From Hydnum rufescens UP504 (lineage: Eukaryota > Basidiomycota > Agaricomycetes > Cantharellales > Hydnaceae), in assembly GCA_014904985.1 (NCBI GenBank), contig MU128918.1, positions 248,001 to 312,000 on the forward strand: 64,000 nt of DNA, given 5' to 3'. Position 1 is the first letter of the stretch. Every line of letters begins with the position of its first letter. The notes under the pieces are model-generated. The model had not been told where the DNA came from. It did no database searches and worked only from the letters and a program-made list of their open reading frames with translations. The translations under genes and the position numbers were made by a program. Below are positions 61,201 through 64,000 of the stretch, piece by piece.

Positions 61201-61885
61201 GATATGCATCCCGCCCCTCTGGATTGCACCCAAGCCCAGATAGTGCCATGGCCATTTGGTGAGCCTGCATGCTGTCAGTCAGTGACTGGGCGATATTGTG
61301 AAAGTTCTGGCGTTCGAGCGGAATCTCCCCCTGATTACTAAGCGGGCAAGGACGAATTCAGATCGGCGAGACTAGAGTAGCTCAGGTGAACAAGCAATGG
61401 CAGGAACAAACACAAGAAGTCCTTATTGTTTTGGCGAGTCTAAGCCAGGTTTTTATATATATGGTATTTACAGAAGGTAAAAAAAAAAAAAGAACACATG
61501 AAATAAAAGAAGATGAAGTAAAAGATGTCCGTCGGAGTACCGTGTGTGGTGCTGGCGAGGAAGAGAGTGAAAGATTGCCGGTGAAACCTGGCTGCGAGAT
61601 CCAAGAAGGAAGATTGACGAATTAACGATGGCGAGGGCGTCGGCATAGCCTCATAGGGGTTGCACTTGTCTTCGACATCGCACCGGCGCTTCCGTATATA
61701 TGCTTCACTCAACACTGTCGATACTGCACTAGAGGTGGAGGGTTCAGGGTACACACCAAGTCCAGATTCTGTTACCATAATGAAGAATGAAGTTGCAGTG
61801 TCTCATGGTATCCAGGTGTTGCTGACAGTGTTGCCAAGGACAAGGGCACTGTTCATCAGGAAATCCAACCGGACATACTCCACAG

Positions 61886-61921
61886 CTCTGGAGCCTCTGG
61901 GGTGCTCCAGAGACTCCAGAG
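61886..61921. repeat. Near-perfect 15-bp stem hairpin
   Basis: CTCTGGAGCCTCTGG (61886-61900), loop GGTGCT, then CCAGAGACTCCAGAG (61907-61921); one mismatch in 15 pairs. Related CTCTAGAG and GCTCTGGA words continue to about 61975. Confidence 0.7.
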
Positions 61922-62728
61922 CATTTCTCCATGGTGCTCTAGAGCCTCCGGAAGGGGCGACATGCTCTGGAACATGTCTGGTTTTCCTGATGTTAACATT
62001 GCAGTAGCCGATCTGAGGGGCTCCTGCTCATGTGAGTGGGTGAATGCATGTAAAGATGTTTGGGTGGTGGGGCTTAAAGTGGATCAAGGCCCTCTCATTG
62101 TGCCACCCGGCCCAAGCAATTACAATTCTTATCATGAGCCACTAAAAACTGGCCTGAAAGAGAGCCAGTACTATGCTGGCTGACCACCCTGACAATAGCC
62201 ATTGTGCTGCCTTCTAGCTTTCCCGAGATGCAAGAGCATTTTGCGTCATCCAGTTCTCCCATGCATTTTCATCCACCCTTATAGTAATATATGTACAGAC
62301 AGGAGAGATTTCATTCATTCTAAGGGAATGGACTTATATGGTGGTTGCCATGTATAAGTACGTGAAAATATCTTAGGGGCTCCAGTGTTTATTGGGGCAC
62401 AAAAATTATGGTTCCAGGATTTACAAATACTCAGTGCAAAGATTAAAAAAAAAAGTAACATTGGTACAATTGTTCTTCATCATTTCCCAGATGAATGACT
62501 AGGACTGAAATTGCGTAAAAAGAGGATGATGCTGGAGATCAAGAATTATGATGTGACCGTCCCTACAGCCAATCACAACTGTGAGAGGGATTTTGGGGGC
62601 TTGAAGCTTCAATATGAGTGCTTGGGGAATAAAATGGAGGAAGGCAGCAAATCCGCCAAACTTGCTTACTCAGTGGGTGCTGCACTTGTATCCACTGGCC
62701 TTTGAGAGACCAAATGAGTGGGAATAAG

Positions 62729-64000
62729 TCAGCTGAGAATGGATGGGATGCTACAGATGACCGCATATCTAAACGGCAGGGAGGCTGAGAAGTCAAATCC
62801 CATACCAAGGGTCTCTGCATCAGACTGCGAGATCATGACTTGAGTAGATGTGGGAAATGTAATGGATGAAAGAGGGGAAAAATGGCCTTGCAGCATTGCA
62901 ATGGGTTCACCCGACATGGCATCCCACAACCGCACAGACTTGTCATCGGAGCCCGATGCTAGCCATGAGCCATCGAGGGAAAATGCAAGGCAGAAAACTG
63001 CATTCAAGTGGCCTCGAAGAGTTGCAATGGGCCGGCCCGACACAGCATCCCACAACCGCACAGATTTGTCAGAAGAGCCTGATGCAACTCGCGAATCATC
63101 TGGCGAAAGCATTACACAGTACACTGAATCAAGGTGGCCTTCTAGCATTGCAATTGAGGTGCCTGACATCACATCCCACAGTCCCACAAAGTTATCAAAG
63201 GAACATGATGCTAGTCGCTTGCCATCCGATGAAAACACCATGGACAAAATCCAGTCGAAATGACCTTGAAGCATTGCAATCGGCATGCCTGACTTAGCGT
63301 CCCACAGTCGAATAGAGTGATCATTAGAGCCCGATGCAAGCCGGAAGCCATTTGGTGAGAACACAAGGGATGAAACTGGACCGGAATGTCCTGGTAGAGT
63401 CGCAATAGGCTTGCCTGACCTGGCATCCCACAACCGGACAAAGTAATCATCAGAGCCCGACGCCACGGCCAAGCCATCTGGCGAGAATGCAACCGAGCAG
63501 ACGGAAGAAGAATGGCCTTCTTGGATTGCAATGGGTGCCATTGGCATGGCATCCCACAGTCGCACTGAGTTATCAAAGGAACCTGATGCTAGTTGCAGAC
63601 TGTCCGGTGAGAAGGCTACACAGGCAACCAAATTAGAATGCCCCTCTAGCTTTACAATGGGTGTGCCTGACATGCCATCCCACAGCCGCACAGAACGATC
63701 AGTGGAGCCCGACACTAGCCGCAAGCCGTCAGGTGAAAATGCAATGGAGAGAACTGGGCCAGAATGGCCTTCTAGCAGTGCGATGGGGCTACCAGACATG
63801 CCATCCCACAACCGGACCGAGCAATCATCAGAACCTGATGCCAGCCGCAAGCCACTTGGGATAAATTCAACTGACGAAACCGACAGAGAATGACCTTCTA
63901 GGATAGCAATGGGTGCACCTGATGCAGTATCCCACAACCGCACAGTGGTATCCTCAGAACCGGATGCCAGCCGCAAACCATCTCGTGAAAATGCAACATC
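62729..64000 (-). CDS. WD40 repeat protein (STAND/NLR-type C-terminus), 5' partial
   Basis: The gene runs off the right edge; its stop is at 62729. The visible part encodes nine WD40 repeats of exactly 42 residues (the first cut by the window), for example LASGSDDCSVRLWDGMSG, PIALLEGHS, GPVLSIAFSPDGLRL, followed by a diverged tail SSITFPTSTQVMISQSDAET and CSIPSILS. The GxxD/SVRLWD/GHS spacing is uninterrupted, enough for a beta-propeller plus extra blades. Such highly regular, near-identical repeats are typical of fungal NACHT-WD40 (HET-D/E-like) receptors, but the NACHT part would be outside the window, so this is inferred. No intron is seen in the repeat region. Confidence 0.85.
   Translation of the reverse strand, partial: DVAFSRDGLRLASGSEDTTVRLWDTASGAPIAILEGHSLSVSSVEFIPSGLRLASGSDDCSVRLWDGMSGSPIALLEGHSGPVLSIAFSPDGLRLVSGSTDRSVRLWDGMSGTPIVKLEGHSNLVACVAFSPDSLQLASGSFDNSVRLWDAMPMAPIAIQEGHSSSVCSVAFSPDGLAVASGSDDYFVRLWDARSGKPIATLPGHSGPVSSLVFSPNGFRLASGSNDHSIRLWDAKSGMPIAMLQGHFDWILSMVFSSDGKRLASCSFDNFVGLWDVMSGTSIAMLEGHLDSVYCVMLSPDDSRVASGSSDKSVRLWDAVSGRPIATLRGHLNAVFCLAFSLDGSWLASGSDDKSVRLWDAMSGEPIAMLQGHFSPLSSITFPTSTQVMISQSDAETLGMGFDFSASLPFRYAVICSIPSILS

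Larger units (their letters stand above)
60930..62728. other. Long non-coding stretch with hairpins
   Basis: About 1.8 kb without a recognised gene. It holds two inverted repeats listed separately, a poly-A tract of 12 near 61480 and another near 62446. A plus frame near 62511-62705 (NYDVTVPTANHNCERDFGGL) has no recognised similarity. Confidence 0.45.

Noticed and set aside
62850..63893. Long plus-strand open frames rich in SHNRTDLS and PTTAQ repeats.
   Set aside because: They are antisense shadows of the 126-nt WD40 repeats; the minus strand has the recognisable WD40 pattern.

Overview
This window looks like nuclear DNA of a filamentous basidiomycete of the Agaricomycetes. The best guess is a Rhizoctonia-type member of the Ceratobasidiaceae; that placement is an inference from gene families and style, not a database match. 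The support is dense genes on both strands, many introns of about 50-65 nt with GT-AG ends and CTAAC-like branch sites, and typical families: DUF6533/6534-type membrane proteins, DUF6593-like proteins, fungal kinase-like proteins, type II membrane LRR proteins, HNH_2 proteins and STAND-type WD40 proteins. No prokaryotic operon, CRISPR array or convincing tRNA/rRNA was seen.

Layout. 0-9 kb is a conserved block: the 3' part of a Cid1-like nucleotidyltransferase, an Sch9-like AGC kinase (minus), a DUF300/TMEM184 membrane protein and a small DUF6593-like protein. 9.9-11.2 kb is a decayed GH18 chitinase. 11.9-15.3 kb carries the ribosome-biogenesis factor KRI1 and an unknown protein. 15.5-29 kb is an accessory block: a tandem array in which a minus-strand HNH-family gene alternates with plus-strand remnants of a multi-pass membrane gene, ending in the only long copy of the membrane gene, with a canonical HNH gene in the opposite orientation inside the array. 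29.4-38.8 kb returns to conserved genes: MSH3 (minus), divergent from the CTDK-I gamma subunit CTK3 (plus), then a membrane-anchored LRR protein. 39-41.7 kb is nearly empty. 41.7-49.6 kb holds a DUF6534-type membrane protein, a SulP/STAS transporter, poorly defined genes and a chitinase fragment. 50-53.5 kb has an intact secreted chitinase and a 3-hydroxyacyl-CoA dehydrogenase. 54.5-61 kb has a kinase-like gene, an unknown membrane protein and a second SulP transporter. The right edge cuts a WD40 gene with nine near-identical 42-residue repeats.

How the genes relate. Housekeeping functions (RNA tailing, nutrient/TOR signalling, rRNA processing, mismatch repair, CTD phosphorylation, sulfate/anion transport, fatty-acid metabolism, chitin turnover) are interleaved rather than clustered. 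The distinctive part is the HNH/membrane-protein array. Copies B-E appear to have lost the catalytic His and Asn of the HNH core while keeping open exons, whereas the opposite-strand copy keeps H, N and H. Several otherwise conserved genes carry one-base frameshifts, many at homopolymers. These could be assembly errors or early decay and should be settled before anyone relies on the reading frames.
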